A stretch of 64,000 nt of DNA, taken from Rotaria macrura (Eukaryota > Rotifera > Eurotatoria > Philodinida > Philodinidae). Position 1 is the stretch's first letter, and every line of letters starts with the position of its first letter. The notes below the pieces were generated by a model. It did not search any database. It saw only the letters and a list, made by a program, of their open reading frames with translations, and was not told where the DNA came from. Location: the NCBI GenBank assembly GCA_900239685.1, contig OENT01000257.1, forward strand, positions 62,001-126,000. Direction: 5' to 3'. The translations under genes and the position numbers were made by a program. Positions 32,578 to 45,066 of the stretch are shown here, in pieces.

Positions 32578-35500
32578 ATGAATGATAGGATTGTTAGATT
32601 TCTTGTCTATTTTTTAATTCTCCTATTCCATGGTGAAGAAATCTATTCATCATCATCGATTGTACTTTATCCTTCATTTAAAAGTATTGTTGACCAATTA
32701 TCACATAACGGAACACTACCTGGATGTACTATATCAACATGTGAACAAACTCAAAGTCAAGCCAATTTTTCTGACATCATCTTGTCTGATGCAGATCTAT
32801 TGAAATTATCAGTATACAATAAATTAAATCGAAGAAAAACTTCACTTCATGCACCGTATCTTATAACATCGACAGGTATTTATCGTGGTAGACGAGTTAA
32901 ATATCATGAGCGATTTATTGATCAATTTCTTGGCATTTATTATGGCGAATTACCTGAATCTTTGAAAAAACCAGTGAAAAAAAGTTTCAATTATTCGTTA
33001 CAAGATGCAACCAAATTTAGTCCATCGTGTATGCAATCATTATTAATGACGAAAAATCTTTCATATGGTTCATTCGTGATGTCACGTATTTTCAATGATA
33101 ATTGTCTATCATTAAACATCTATCGGGCTGATCTACGCTATGGAGAAAAACGCAAAGCTATCATGATATTTTCTCACGGTGGATCAAATCAATTAGGTAG
33201 TATTGAGCACAAAAAAACCACAAAGCACGGTTTTAAAATTTAAAAAAAAATGAAACTCCTCCTTCTTTTTCTTATTAGGTAGTGGATCTCTATTTGATGG
33301 AAGTATATTAGCTGGTGAAGGTGATATTATTGTTGTGACGATGAATTTTCGTCTTAATTATCATGGATTTCTATCAACTGGGGATGATCGAGTCAAAGGT
33401 ATTTCGTCTGCTCCTTTTATTTTTTGTTCTATACAAAAATATCAAAACAACTATAATTTCGATTGGCAATAACAATATTATATGAAGTTTGAGTATTTTA
33501 GTTCTAAGTTTTTGTGAATTTAATAGCTATTAATTAATAATTTACAATTCATTCTTTTCTTAAAACTAACGAATGACGTCAATTCGTTTGGAATTGATTT
33601 TCATCAAGTTTATCCACTTATCATGCTAGACACATAATCCTTTATGAATATAATTCGTCAAACAAAAAGGTCATACTATATTATCTCTGACGTAATGAAA
33701 TTTTAATGATTTTATGATACAAAAGACGTAAGATTATGTCATTATGAAAATACAGAAAACTTTATTCTCAATCCATTGATATTCTAAGAATGGATTTACA
33801 AAACTGATAAAGGCAAAACATAGACATATTTTTGACATTTAGTTGATAATAAGAAAAAATTCTTGAATTGTAATTCAGAAAAAAAAATATCAGTTGATTA
33901 TATTTTCTAGTATTCAATTCCTCTCTGTGTTTCATAAATTTTGTTTTAGGATTTTCGCTTAGTAAAATGTAAACAAATCTTTAATGGCTAAACAAAAATT
34001 TTCAAAATACACTATGATTTCTCTCTGAAGCTCACGCTGCAGTCTTTTAATTGTCAAATCTTGTATTATATGAATATTTATTTGATATCTACTCAATCAT
34101 TTGCTGATAAAATTGTGAAACAAAAATTGTAACTATATGATGTAGGATGTTAATTTTTCATGATCATAAAAGAGGCAGCATCCAAGAATGTTGCTCCCAG
34201 AGAACGTTGTAGCGATTCATTCATTTCGAACAAGATTTCGATTCGCGAATTTTGAGCATTGCTATTTTTCTTACGTCTACTTTAAAACTTGCTGGTTTTC
34301 TTTCATTTCAGCGATTGTGAATCCTTCCTGTAAATCCCCAATTAAGAAGATTAGTCCTATGGTAAGAGAAACCAAACTATCGCGTCTGTATCTAATTTTT
34401 ACGTATGCACTCCAAGATGATTTAAGCCCCCTCAAAGAATATCCTATTTTTTGAATCAGAATATATAAATATATATATATAGGTTTTTGAAAAACGGTTA
34501 AGTTTTGACAGACTTATGGGAGAAATACTCCCGCTCCTACTATGTATAGGTTCATGGTGGTAGATGGTGTTAGCTAACTTCATTTTTGATGAGGTTTTAA
34601 AAATTCTAATGCAATATGTTGGAAGTTTTCCACTGAAAAAGTAGTTTTTAAACGTTTGAATGCAAAATTCACTTGTAAAAGTTCTTCAGCATTTTTCTCA
34701 AAGCATGGTTTTGACGCAGGAAAATAGGTGTAACTCCCGTTTGGCTTTAGCTTTCCTTGATGGTTGCTTTTTATCTTAAAGTTCTCGATTAGAGCTAACT
34801 TTTTATAGACCTGATTTTCGATATTTGATTCCTGGTCAGAGAAAATTCCGTTTCAGTGCGTTTTTTATACCTAATTTGTCAGTCATACGGAATAAAATGC
34901 TTATAAAAAATTAACAGAAGAGCATTGGAAATTCTGTCTCATGAAAAGTTGCGTATGGAAAAACTAGCTTTAATTTAAAACTGACCCTACCTCGATAACT
35001 CTCATAGTCAGGAAGTTATATCAATTCTCGTGCAAGCTATAAAACAAAGCATAAATCTAGTATAGTCAGATTTATGAGGCTGAAAGTTTTATCATAAGAG
35101 TTTCTCACTAGATCCATCCATACTTGAAAGTTTGAGCCCGAATCAATACCCCAAAGTGGCAAGTCAATTGTGAGAAGAGGTGGGGGTTTCATGGATGATT
35201 CTATGAAAAAATTTCCTATGATGTAGTAAACTTTTATTTTTACTATGCGATAGAGAACAGGTTTTCAGTCATGATTCCTAGACGATTGAATATGTACGAA
35301 GTTGAAAACACAAATATTGAAAATGAAATTTAACAATTTTATCATAGCGAACACGTGTTGTTCTAATCATCGTCGAGTTTTACTACTGAGAACGGTTCGA
35401 TCGCTTCTGTTCTCATTTAAAAATAAAATAAAACACTTCTGTAATACATGTAAAAAAATACATTTTTCTCGCACAAACAAGGTAACTATGGTCTATGGGA

Positions 35501-38500
35501 TCAACTGTTAGCAGTGGAATGGATCTATGAAAATGCACATTTATTTGGTGGTGATCAAAATCGAATAACTCTTGCTGGTCATTCAGCAGGTGCTGGGAAC
35601 GTTATGTTAATACCCGGTATACCATACAATCCTTCTTATATTGGTTTGATTATTCTTATTTTTGCGTTTAATTAATTTCTAGCAAGCCACTATTCTCGTG
35701 GTATGATACGACGTGTTATATCACAATCGGGCACTGGTTTAGCACCGTGGAGTGTAAATAATAGTCCGATGAAATTATTTGAACGTTTTTCTCAAGATAT
35801 TTGTTGTCAACGTTCGAATCAAAACGAAGTGATTAATTGTATTTATAAACTATTAGAAAAAAGTGATCGAGATATTTATCATCTTCATATTAGTCTCAAT
35901 ATTGGTATGAATTGAAAAAGAAAAAGAGAACACTACATCGATTTTTACTATTCTATTTTTTGTTGTTTTAGCTGATGACAATCCATATCCTGTAATTGAT
36001 AATGATTTTATAAATGATACAATAGAAAATATTTTACACAGTGATACTTTTAAAAATATTGATATTTTAACAGGTGTAACATTAAATGAAGGTCTTTATT
36101 TTGCCGAATATCATATCAAGCATTTCTACAATGAACATCAATTTAAATTAATTTCAATCAATAAATCATCAACATATCGTAAGAAATGTCCTAATATTGA
36201 TTCACATTCAACTACGAATATATCATCGGATCTGACATTCGAAGAAAATCGAAAATCAATCGTTCAACGACGAGCTAATATTGAACAAACACCAAATCAT
36301 GACTACCATAAGTATCTAAAATACTTTATGAAATTAAATTATACTGAACAATATATTGATGCAAACTTTCAACATGGAAAATGTTTTATTGATGAAGTAA
36401 ACAAGAAATATGAACTACCAGGTATTTAAAAGAAGGAAATAAACAAAATTTTTACTAATCTTGGTGTTTCTTTTTCATCTAGCAAAAGAGAATACAACGC
36501 AACGATTAAAACTTTTTATCGATTTGGTTTCTGATTTAATGTTCAATTTTCATATGGTTCATTGTTTAAATATACTTGCAAAAGCATCAGAAAGAAATTC
36601 AGCTACCTACGCATATATTTATTCACATCGACCAACATCGAAAGTACTAAGTGCATATCGAGATCAACTCAAATTATTACCTCAAGCAATTGGACATTTT
36701 GCTGAATTAGGTAAATACATGAAGATAATAATTATAGTTATTCTATAATCTATTGAGTATATACTCGAATTGGAAGAAAGTTAATATTGTTTATCATAAA
36801 CTAAGACATAGGCAATACTTTATGATTAAGTTTGATGATGAAATCTAAATTTGGGCAAACTAGAATGGTTCATTATCAATTAGAAGTATTTTTCATTGAT
36901 TGACCGTATATCGGTAGAATTCTAATCGACTAATTTAGTAAGAATAACTGTTCACATCAGTTAACTTCACTCAATAGTAAGCGTATGTTCAGTCTTTGTT
37001 TTCATTTAAGCAAATTATCTTCAGAGAATGTCCAACTATATAAATCTTATTTTTTCGAGTATTTCAACGCCTGCTTGAATTTGACTTACACTTCATCCTA
37101 GAGTTTTTACTACATACAAAATAAGTTAGATTCCATCACATTTGAGCGTTTAGTATCATAATAATGATCTGCATGCGTCAGAATAATTCATGTTCGTGAA
37201 GATAATTTAATACTATTTTTGTTTTTCTTCAAATCAATTTAAATAAAATAAGTCTAGTACATTGATAATGTTGATTCAAAACATATGAGTAAACCGAAAT
37301 GGAACCAGTAAAACTCGATTCGATTTGCTTTCTGTTCCATACAAATGTGGATCTAAATTTCTACTGGTTATTTTTTCCATAGCGTAGTCTTTTGTCTGTC
37401 TATTAAATATATACACGATGCCCAATTTACATTCAATCAATTAAATCTCGTACATACTTTATGTTCATGTAATTTTTATCTTTGTGCTAATTGTTGGATC
37501 TCTCCAAGAATGTTAAACTAATATAAAGTTTAATTAATTCGTAGATTTTATGTTCTAGAACTTTAACATGCTAGTGAACAGTAGTTCTCACTTGTCACTG
37601 TCGCTTGAGAAATGAAAACAAATGTTCTGATATTCATATACTTCTAAGGCTTCGTTTTTAGGCATCTGTTATTGATGGTTTTTAATGAAGAAACTTCATA
37701 TGGTTTCTAATATTGTGATAGTATTGATGTGTTTTTGTGAATTTTCGCTTTCATATAATACTATCAGATGACTATTGTGTGTTCTTGTTTGTCTAATCTA
37801 AACTTATCTATAACATATTATATAGCATACATGAATATAAACAATCGAACCCATCTAAATAAACAGTACAATAATTATTCTCTCGTTTAATAGTCAAGAT
37901 TTCGTCGAATTGTCACTGAAAAATTTGATCATTCTACTCGACAATAATAGAGAAATACGACGTAACAGCTCAGCATAGTAAAAATCAAGCATGATACATC
38001 TGTGTATTCTAACTGAAATTTTAACTAGTTTTAAATTAAAGAACGATGAATATTCAATGAATAATGTTTGCTAGTAACTATAATAATTATACAAAGAGCT
38101 TGTGTTTTCATCGTTGAAAAGAACAGATGAAATTGCATAAAATCGTTTATAGAAAAAATTTAGAAGACGTTTGCTCTTGGCATCGAATCAACTATTTGAA
38201 AAGCATGGCATTGTGTACTTTAGTAGTGTCAGAGATTTCGTTATATAAGAGTATACTGGCATTGTTTGGTTAGATTTCATAACTTATGAAAGCCTAATAT
38301 TTTAAGGTTTAACCAATCCAGCTTTAGAGACTTTAAAAAAGAAATAAAACTAAGCCACTTGATTACTTTTTTTACGAAAAACCAAGCTTGATTTTACAGA
38401 ATTAGTTTCTTAATATTACAGTGAGCAATCTTTTGGAGATTCGTTCGAAAAAAAAAACGATGTAAAAATTCAATGTCAAATCCTTTCTTCTTCTTTTCAA

Positions 38501-39290
38501 CGGTGAAAACTTAAAAAATCCTATTTTGTTCTTTGCATTAAAAAGATCCTCTTTCTGTTATTTCTCCATGAATTATATTACAAGTGTTTGTTGCTGTTTT
38601 CAATGACTATCGAAGACTTTCATTCTTTGTTAGGCTATTTAAAGATTTGTATATCAAACATTGAAAATATTAACAATTTGTTAATATAAATCGAAGAAAA
38701 ACGTAACAATGATTATTGTTATTTTAATAGATTACATTTTTGGCGTACCATTGGCACGTAACTATTCTCGTATTCATCGTAATGTGAACATGAATTTTTA
38801 TAATTATTCAGTTGATGAAGAAAATTTTAGTCGTCAATTAATTCGTTATTGGTCGAACTTCATTAAAACTGGGTTCGTGCTAATTTTTCTACGTTTAATT
38901 TTATGTTTACTGTTTCATTTCATTTCATTTCATAGAGATCCGAACAAAGGTTCATTGTGGAGTGATGGATCTGACCCCGAATGGAAACCATATACAAAAT
39001 ATGAACATAATTATTTCTATTTTCATGTAAATTCCATTCATAACAAACTCAACTATTTTGATGAGATGTACAAATTCTGGCTTAAACTCTTTCATATTGA
39101 ATATACAGGTGGTTGTCAGAAAAATAATATCAAAACATATTCAATATTATTTATAATTTTATTATTCTCTTTATTGATTCTTACGTTTTATTTACTTTGG
39201 AAATATTTTCAAAAGAAAAAAAATGGACATTTGTATTCTGGTCGACCACCATCAGCTTTACTCCCATATCCTAACCATGTATCAACTTAA
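32578..39290 (+). CDS. Cholinesterase/neuroligin-like carboxylesterase with C-terminal membrane anchor
   Basis: Type-B carboxylesterase family ectoenzyme; substrate not predictable. Eight phase-consistent exons: 32578-33196, 33279-33398, 35482-35616, 35683-35904, 35972-36421, 36483-36710, 38731-38872, 38936-39290; 756 residues, longer than the usual 550-620. Begins with a signal peptide ([20 protein letters not shown]). Family motifs: [62 protein letters not shown]. The triad appears complete: Ser281 in GHSAG, Glu405 in [10 protein letters not shown] (matching the cholinesterase KDEGSYF site), His587 in [19 protein letters not shown] replaces the common GESAGG. Residues about 410-495 form an extra charged insert. 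Near the C-terminus a 26-residue hydrophobic segment (about 705-730; [19 protein letters not shown]) and a 26-residue cytosolic tail ending HVST give a type-I topology like neuroligins, but the intact triad argues for an enzyme. Introns 2 and 6 are about 2 kb each. Confidence 0.88.
33399..35481. other. Long intron 2 of the esterase with a compositionally different segment
   Basis: Most is AT-rich, but about 34290-35260 has more balanced composition and unusual words (GGTGTAACTCCCG, ATACTCCCGCTCC, GAGGTGGGGGTTTC). It may be an old interspersed repeat. No terminal repeats or target duplication found, and no gene recognised. Confidence 0.4.
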
Positions 39291-39344
39291 CAGAACACCC
39301 AATCTTTCTGTCTTCGTCCTTTTTGTTCGATGAATAATAAGAAT

Positions 39345-39350
39345 AATAAA
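39345..39350 (+). terminator. AATAAA polyadenylation signal of the esterase gene
   Basis: AATAAA 55 bp after the TAA stop of the plus-strand esterase. Cleavage is expected a short way downstream, i.e. at or inside the 3' end of the convergent minus-strand gene whose stop is at 39388. Confidence 0.6.
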
Positions 39351-39387
39351 TTTACATGAAAAAATAAGAAATATCTATTGTTTCGTC

Positions 39388-42300
39388 TTATTGATAGACA
39401 GCTCTTGTCGATGATGATTGTTTAGATTTGGATTTATTTCGTCGTGGCTGAATTGGTGGTTCATCATCAACATAGATGACTTTAGATTTGCGTGAACGTC
39501 GATTATCTCTATCATCATATTCATAGCCATCATCCTCATCATCATATTCAACATAACGTTTTGATCGATCTCGTTCATCGACGTAATCAACTTCGTTCCC
39601 ATTTTCATCCACATAGATAAATTCATCTTCATATTGGATTGGTTGATCGTCATCAACATAAACAACTTCGGGACGACGTGATCGATGACGACGAACACGA
39701 GGTGGAGTTTCATCAGCATAGACATATTCTTTTGGTGGTGGTCTTCGAACTACTGCTGGCCGTCTTCGACGTGGTGGTTCAGCATAGTAAATATCATCGT
39801 CATCGTCTCGATAAGGACCCTGACGTACAACACGTACTGGCCGATGAGCTCTTGTTCTTTCAATTGGACTGTCCTAAATCGAAAAAATGGCATTAAATGT
39901 TGTTTTCATTTTATTTTCAAGAATAACATAAATATAAAAAAGAATAATACAAATCCACCCATGATGTTTTTCTTAAAAGTACAAAGAAGTGTAAACATGA
40001 AAAATCAAACCTCATCAGTCATTTTCACTTAAATAATTGCGTTTTTTTTCTTATGTCTGTTGATAAATGAGCAGCAAATGGTGAGGTTTTTGTTTCATTT
40101 TCTTTTTCGCTTTGTCATACGATGTTATTCTATGTTTGTGATGAGAAACAAACGGAAGCCACTAAAGATAACTTTATTGCTACCATAGTGATACTACTGA
40201 CAGTTAGAAAATTGTGTAAAAGGTTAATAACATAAAAAGATACTTCGATTTTTCATAAGCGTGAGAATAAAATAAGCATGTTATGTGATTAATTATTATA
40301 AGCAATTCGGAAAGGAAAAAAAATTAGCTATTTTTATTTCTTACCGTACGATAATCATCATAAACACGATCAGATGGATGTTGTTGTCGTTCTATGATAT
40401 ATTCATTGTTTGCTACACGCATACGTTGTGGTCTTTCAGATATATCTCGGGGTAAAGAAGCAGCTTTTTTGTTATTAGTATGAGGAGGAGTAGAATTATA
40501 AGCACGATTTGTTTTATCAGCAAAGCGTATGGGTTTGCGAGAATCCACTGGGTCATCAAAGGATGAACTTCGATGGTTATTTCTCGGTTGATTATTATCA
40601 TCTCTACGCAGCCGTTCTTGACGTCTATTTTCAGGTGGTGGCGGTGTTGAGAAATGTCTAGGGGCATGTCCTTTCGGTGGTAGGCGTCGAGCATCATTTT
40701 GCAACGAATCATTGTTGAATGGTCGATTATTTATGCCATTTCGTTTTTTTGGCAGTATACGACTTTCCGAACGTGGTGTTGGTACTTTAACAGCAGTAGG
40801 CCGTTGTGGTGGCAATTTACCACTAGCTTTCGAACCAAAAAATGAATTCCAGCCAGCCTGGCTTTTGTCTTGAAACTGTTCGTGATAACTTTTTGACATA
40901 GAAAGTAATTTTTGGTCTTATTCTCGTTTTCTGTTACAGTAACCACTTAAGGAAGCAAATTTACTTGACTGCTCTTATTTATGGCTTGGACGTTTGTTTT
41001 TCAATGACGCAAAATGACTTTTTCTTCAGTATTAACGAAAAAAAAAATGTCGTTGCCCTCTATGCTCGTTCTCTTTCTCAAAATGAAGTTTCTTTTTTCT
41101 TATTATAAATTTCTTTGAACAATAAATAAAACAAGTTCGATGCGTAGTTACGCAGAAAATGAGATGAAAACCAAGTATAAAAATAGAAAACTTTACCTGA
41201 TTAGCACGAGTAACTATTTGTGGTAGTACAAGATGTTGTCGTTTTGTTGTTGGATAATTATGTGGATAGTAACCGAAGCCACTTGCTGTAGGCATTAGTT
41301 CAATTTCTTCGATAGGAGTTTCGTCAACAACTAAAACTTGATTATGATCGATCGGTAAGTGAGAATCAACGAATGATATATCTTGGTTTTCTTCAACAGC
41401 TTCAGTTGGCGTTAATGTTGTTATTTGAGTTGCACATTCCTGTTAATAAAACTATTCATTTGTATAACAGACTTTCTTATACTAAGATGATATACATCAG
41501 AACGTATGGAAAAGCATTTCATATGATTCAATTTAAAAAGAAAAAACGATCAGTATATACTCAGCTATTGGCACAAAGAATCAGACATAGTTTGATACTT
41601 AAACGGTCTGCTATTTTTTGTTCTGATTGCTATACTACTATAACATATGGTTAATTATTTTTCAACCTCCAAATATGTATATCACCATAGAAAAGATCAT
41701 ACCCAAACGACATAAGATATCAATTCGACATGTAAAAACTATGTTAATTCGAGAGAGACATAACTTCAAGGTTAATTTCGGCGAAATTTTCTTTCTATTA
41801 ACTTTCTTTCCTGATACAATCGATTGTAATTGATTTTCAATGTTTAAAAGTTTCTAAGATACAAAACGAAGCATGTCAATATTCAGGAATTTGAATAGAA
41901 CAATTGGAAAAGTTATCTTCATCTTGAATTTCAAATTCATTCATCTACGTATTTATTCTCAGTTTAGCAAAACAAAAACATATATATTGTTATATGAGAA
42001 AAATTTCATGATCGATCTAAATAAGTCATTTAAAAAAAATAGAAGTATGCTTCGCTGAAGTAGTCATTTCAACACAAAACAAAAATCGATATGAAAGGAA
42101 AAAATTGTTTTTCTATTTGTTAAAAATCTGATGTAAACGTTTTGTTGTGAATTGACTTACACAAGTTTCGGGTGAATGTCTAGATAGAGAGGAATACGTT
42201 GGACATGTTGACAATGAACGATGTGTATCAAAATCGTTAAGATCAGTATGCAAACGTCGTATTGCCCATGGTTGTCGTTTTTCAAATGTTAAATTATCGA

Positions 42301-42439
42301 AGCGACTCGGTGCTGATTGTGAAATTTTGTTGACACTCTTATAACGAATAGGTTTAGCTGCTCCTGTGATTGTATTAACAGTCAACTGTCTGTGTAATCG
42401 ATCATTTGCCTGTTGCTGTTCTTTATATATTTTTTGCAT
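39388..42439 (-). CDS. Disordered Arg/Pro/Asp-rich protein with YVD repeats, unknown function
   Basis: Not recognised. Phase-0 exons: 42439-42161, 41439-41197, 40875-40345, 39873-39388; 512 residues. No signal peptide, membrane segment or folded domain is evident. The N-terminal part is Gln/Arg/Ser-rich (EQQQANDRLHRQ). The middle is Pro/Arg/Asn-rich (KGHAPRHFSTPPPPENRRQ). The C-terminal third is strongly charged and carries a loose repeat: EYVYADETPP, EVVYVDDDQPIQ, EFIYVDENGN, EVDYVDERDR, KVIYVDDEPPIQ. Acidic YVD units alternate with Arg/Lys clusters, suggesting a scaffold or nucleic-acid/cytoskeletal linker (inference only). The exon 2 to 3 join is the weakest: splicing at 40875 keeps frame, but an alternative Met at 40899 (MSKSYHEQFQDK) could begin a shorter product or a separate gene. 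The stop lies 97 bp from that of the convergent esterase. Confidence 0.7.
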
Positions 42440-42812
42440 CGTAACACTTGAAAATAAAAATATTTTTCCTTGCAAATTTCACGAAAAATAACAAAACGCT
42501 TTACAAATCATTTTTCTGAGTAGTAAACGAATGAAATGAAAAATTTATATTTCAGCTTTTGGTTCTTGGTCTATCAGAAGATCACAGTATGATGTCAATT
42601 ATTTTGGATTTTTATTCGCTGTTAAAACAAATGAAGACAAAAAAAAATATTAAAAGTATGAAATGAAGGTGTGCATGATTAGGGTAAAAAGAAAAGAAAA
42701 GAAAAGAGAAGGCTGAGCGTGCATTTTATTTGCGTTTTTCTCTGTTGTTAAGAAGAAAAGTGATTGAACACAACACAAAAAGAGATGCCTGGTATTGTCT
42801 AAATTAAATGAT
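42440..42812. other. Short spacer between myosin light chain and YVD-repeat gene
   Basis: Both neighbours are on the minus strand. A minus-strand AATAAA at 42730-42725, 83 bp past the light-chain stop, is a reasonable polyadenylation signal. The rest would be the promoter/5' region of the YVD-repeat gene. Confidence 0.55.
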
Positions 42813-44110
42813 CTATTCGTCTTCTTTGCCTCGTTTGATCTGTCGTGTAAATGCACCATAGTCAAGATTTCCTTTTGGATCTACTGGAGCACCATCAAGC
42901 ATTTGGCTGAACTGAAATTGATTGAGTAAGAAAATAGAATGTTAAGAATTTGTTATAGACTAAAGAAGAAAAATGTTCTTTACCTCAATGTCGTTTAATC
43001 CTGAAAGTTAATCGAAAGAAAAACAATGAAATTATTAACTAAAGGCAAATAATCAATTTTTCTTACTTTCATCAGGACGTCCTTCACCAGTAAGAACTTC
43101 TCGTAAACTTAAAAACGAAACGAAACATTTAAATTTATTCAATCATTGGCCGATATTATTTTACTTTTTTTGATTGATAAATCCGGTTCCTTCTTTATCG
43201 AAATTTTTCCATGCATTTAAAATAACGTTTTCTTCATCTGTACCGTTCAATCGATCTCCGAATAATGTTAATAACATGGTAAAGTTAACTGCACCTTTAG
43301 CTTCATCAAGCATAGCTTTTAGTTCAGCATCTTTTGGTGCTTTGCCTAGAAATGAGACATTGACACTCGAATAAATGTTTGATGCCGTTTATTTATTTTA
43401 CCAAGTGAAGCGTAGACTTCTTTAAGATCATCCATACTGATTGTACCATCACGATCTTGATCCATTAGGTTGAAGGCCTAATGATGACGAAAAATATTTT
43501 TCTTCATGAGCATCATTGTATTCTATTTTCTCCCGTTCATTACATACTTCTTTGAATTCTTGTACTTGTTTTTGATCGAACATTGAAAATACATTACTGG
43601 TGGCACGTTGTGCTTTCTTTTTTGATTTTTTCTGTAAGAAAAATAGATTATTATTTGATGAGTGCAATCCAATTACAACGTATTATTCCTTTGTAAATCA
43701 TATGGTGAATGGTATCGGGAAACAAAATGAGGTATTAGCATGGAAAATACGAATGATATTTATAAAATATAATTCTTTAACATGCGTCATGAAAAATTGA
43801 GGAAGTCCATAGAATAAATAAGAAAACGGAAAGAAATGATATCAAAGATTCATGTGTGCGATAGGACGAATACTGAACATAAATGTGAGTGTGTGTGTGT
43901 GTATGTGTGTGAGTATGTATGTTTGTGTGGTGTGAACGTAGGAATGGATATACAATGCCATGTAGACTTACTTCTTGCTAGAAAAATCAATAGGAGATTT
44001 TAATTAATATCTTAGTTTTATATTAGATAAGATGAATATTAAAGAAAAAGTATTATCCCCGTTTTTGTTTGCTTCTAATTTTTTGTTATATTAATACTCA
44101 CATCGGCCAT
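42813..44110 (-). CDS. Myosin regulatory light chain
   Basis: Binds the myosin-II heavy-chain neck; phosphorylation by light-chain kinase activates the motor in smooth and non-muscle types (family knowledge). Exons: 44110-44102 (ATG GCC GAT), possible 6-nt microexon 43977-43972, 43631-43548, 43477-43402, 43345-43165, 43107-43067, a 17-nt exon 43000-42984, 42911-42813; 170 residues (168 without the microexon). The kinase site is conserved as [14 protein letters not shown] (Thr16/Ser17; vertebrate PQRATSNVF). EF-hand 1 is complete ([13 protein letters not shown]), the one that binds the divalent ion in this family. Later text matches family: [41 protein letters not shown]-terminus KRGKEDE. Resembles the smooth/non-muscle MYL9/MYL12 type more than striated Mlc2. 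The first coding exon is only 9 nt. Confidence 0.93.
43888..43920 (+). repeat. (GT)n microsatellite in a light-chain intron
   Basis: Interrupted GT run near the microexon, in intron sequence upstream of the main light-chain exons. Confidence 0.85.
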
Positions 44111-45066
44111 TGATGAGCTTTAGAAACTGTACGAGATGAAACTAGTTAGTTGTTGGATGTTGAATGCTGTACCACAAACTACTGCTTCCTGATGAATGTT
44201 ATATGAGGGGGAAGATTCAGCTTCTTTATCCCTCGTTCTTTCTCTCGTTTTTTTTCTCCATTCTTGATATTGTTGTTGTTATCGAGGGGAAAATTGCCTT
44301 TTTTGGGTGCTATGTTACGCCAAACGTAAGAAAAGGAGAGAAAAAAAATAGGATAACCGCTGTGGATATTATCGGAGTTTTTTTTTCTCTTCCTCTATGT
44401 GAGGTCTGTTAGCATATGTGTAATTCTTAACATATACATTTTCCTGATGGAAACGCACGGATACATCTCGATCTAAAACGATCTCATCTATCGTCCTGCC
44501 GCGTGTACACTAATAGAGAAAAATGCCTAATTCGGTCGCAGTAGAAAAGATTTGCTCTTTCTCTTGCACATATTATTCTAGACATACTATTTAGTTTGCA
44601 TATTATTGGTCTTAAAAATAGAAGACAAAAGAAGAGATAAAGAGAAAATGAATGATTTTCCTTGAAACAGATAGGAAAACTGTTAGTATCATACAATAAT
44701 AGATTCTTTTCTTTCTCGTGTCACAGCTAGGTCTTTATTCTTTGCTGCATTTTCATTCATGCATATATCCAAGGCTAATAGCATTTATTGGGAAATCAAT
44801 AGATGTAAAAGTAACGAGTAACAATTCGTCATAGTGGAACAGAGTTACTAGATTCTTATAATTTACAATTAACTTGGCTACTTTGTTTTACTAACAATAG
44901 AGTTTCATTGAGACTTTATTTGTTTCTTATTCATTTTTATTTTATTTTTTTCAAAGAAGAATAAACGTTATAATAAAAACCCACAACAAAACAAATAGCA
45001 CAAGTAATTATCTGACGATGCAGACAAAAAAAAAAAACTATCGGGCAGCACATCAACGGGATATAA
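44111..45066. other. Intergenic between SIL1 (3') and myosin light chain (5')
   Basis: No gene seen. An AATAAA-rich minus-strand stretch near 44946-44936, about 120 bp past the SIL1 stop, probably carries its polyadenylation signal. The sequence just before the light-chain ATG reads TTTCTAAAG then CTCATCA-ATG, so an acceptor-like AG lies 7 nt before the start. Confidence 0.5.

Noticed and set aside
39639..40032. Plus-strand frames rich in His/Val/Asp or Trp/Ser opposite the YVD-repeat exon
   Set aside because: Antisense shadows of the charged, codon-repetitive minus-strand exon.
44164..44412. 82-codon plus-strand frame between light chain and SIL1
   Set aside because: Phe/Leu/Ser-rich from poly-T tracts; no family and no splice context.
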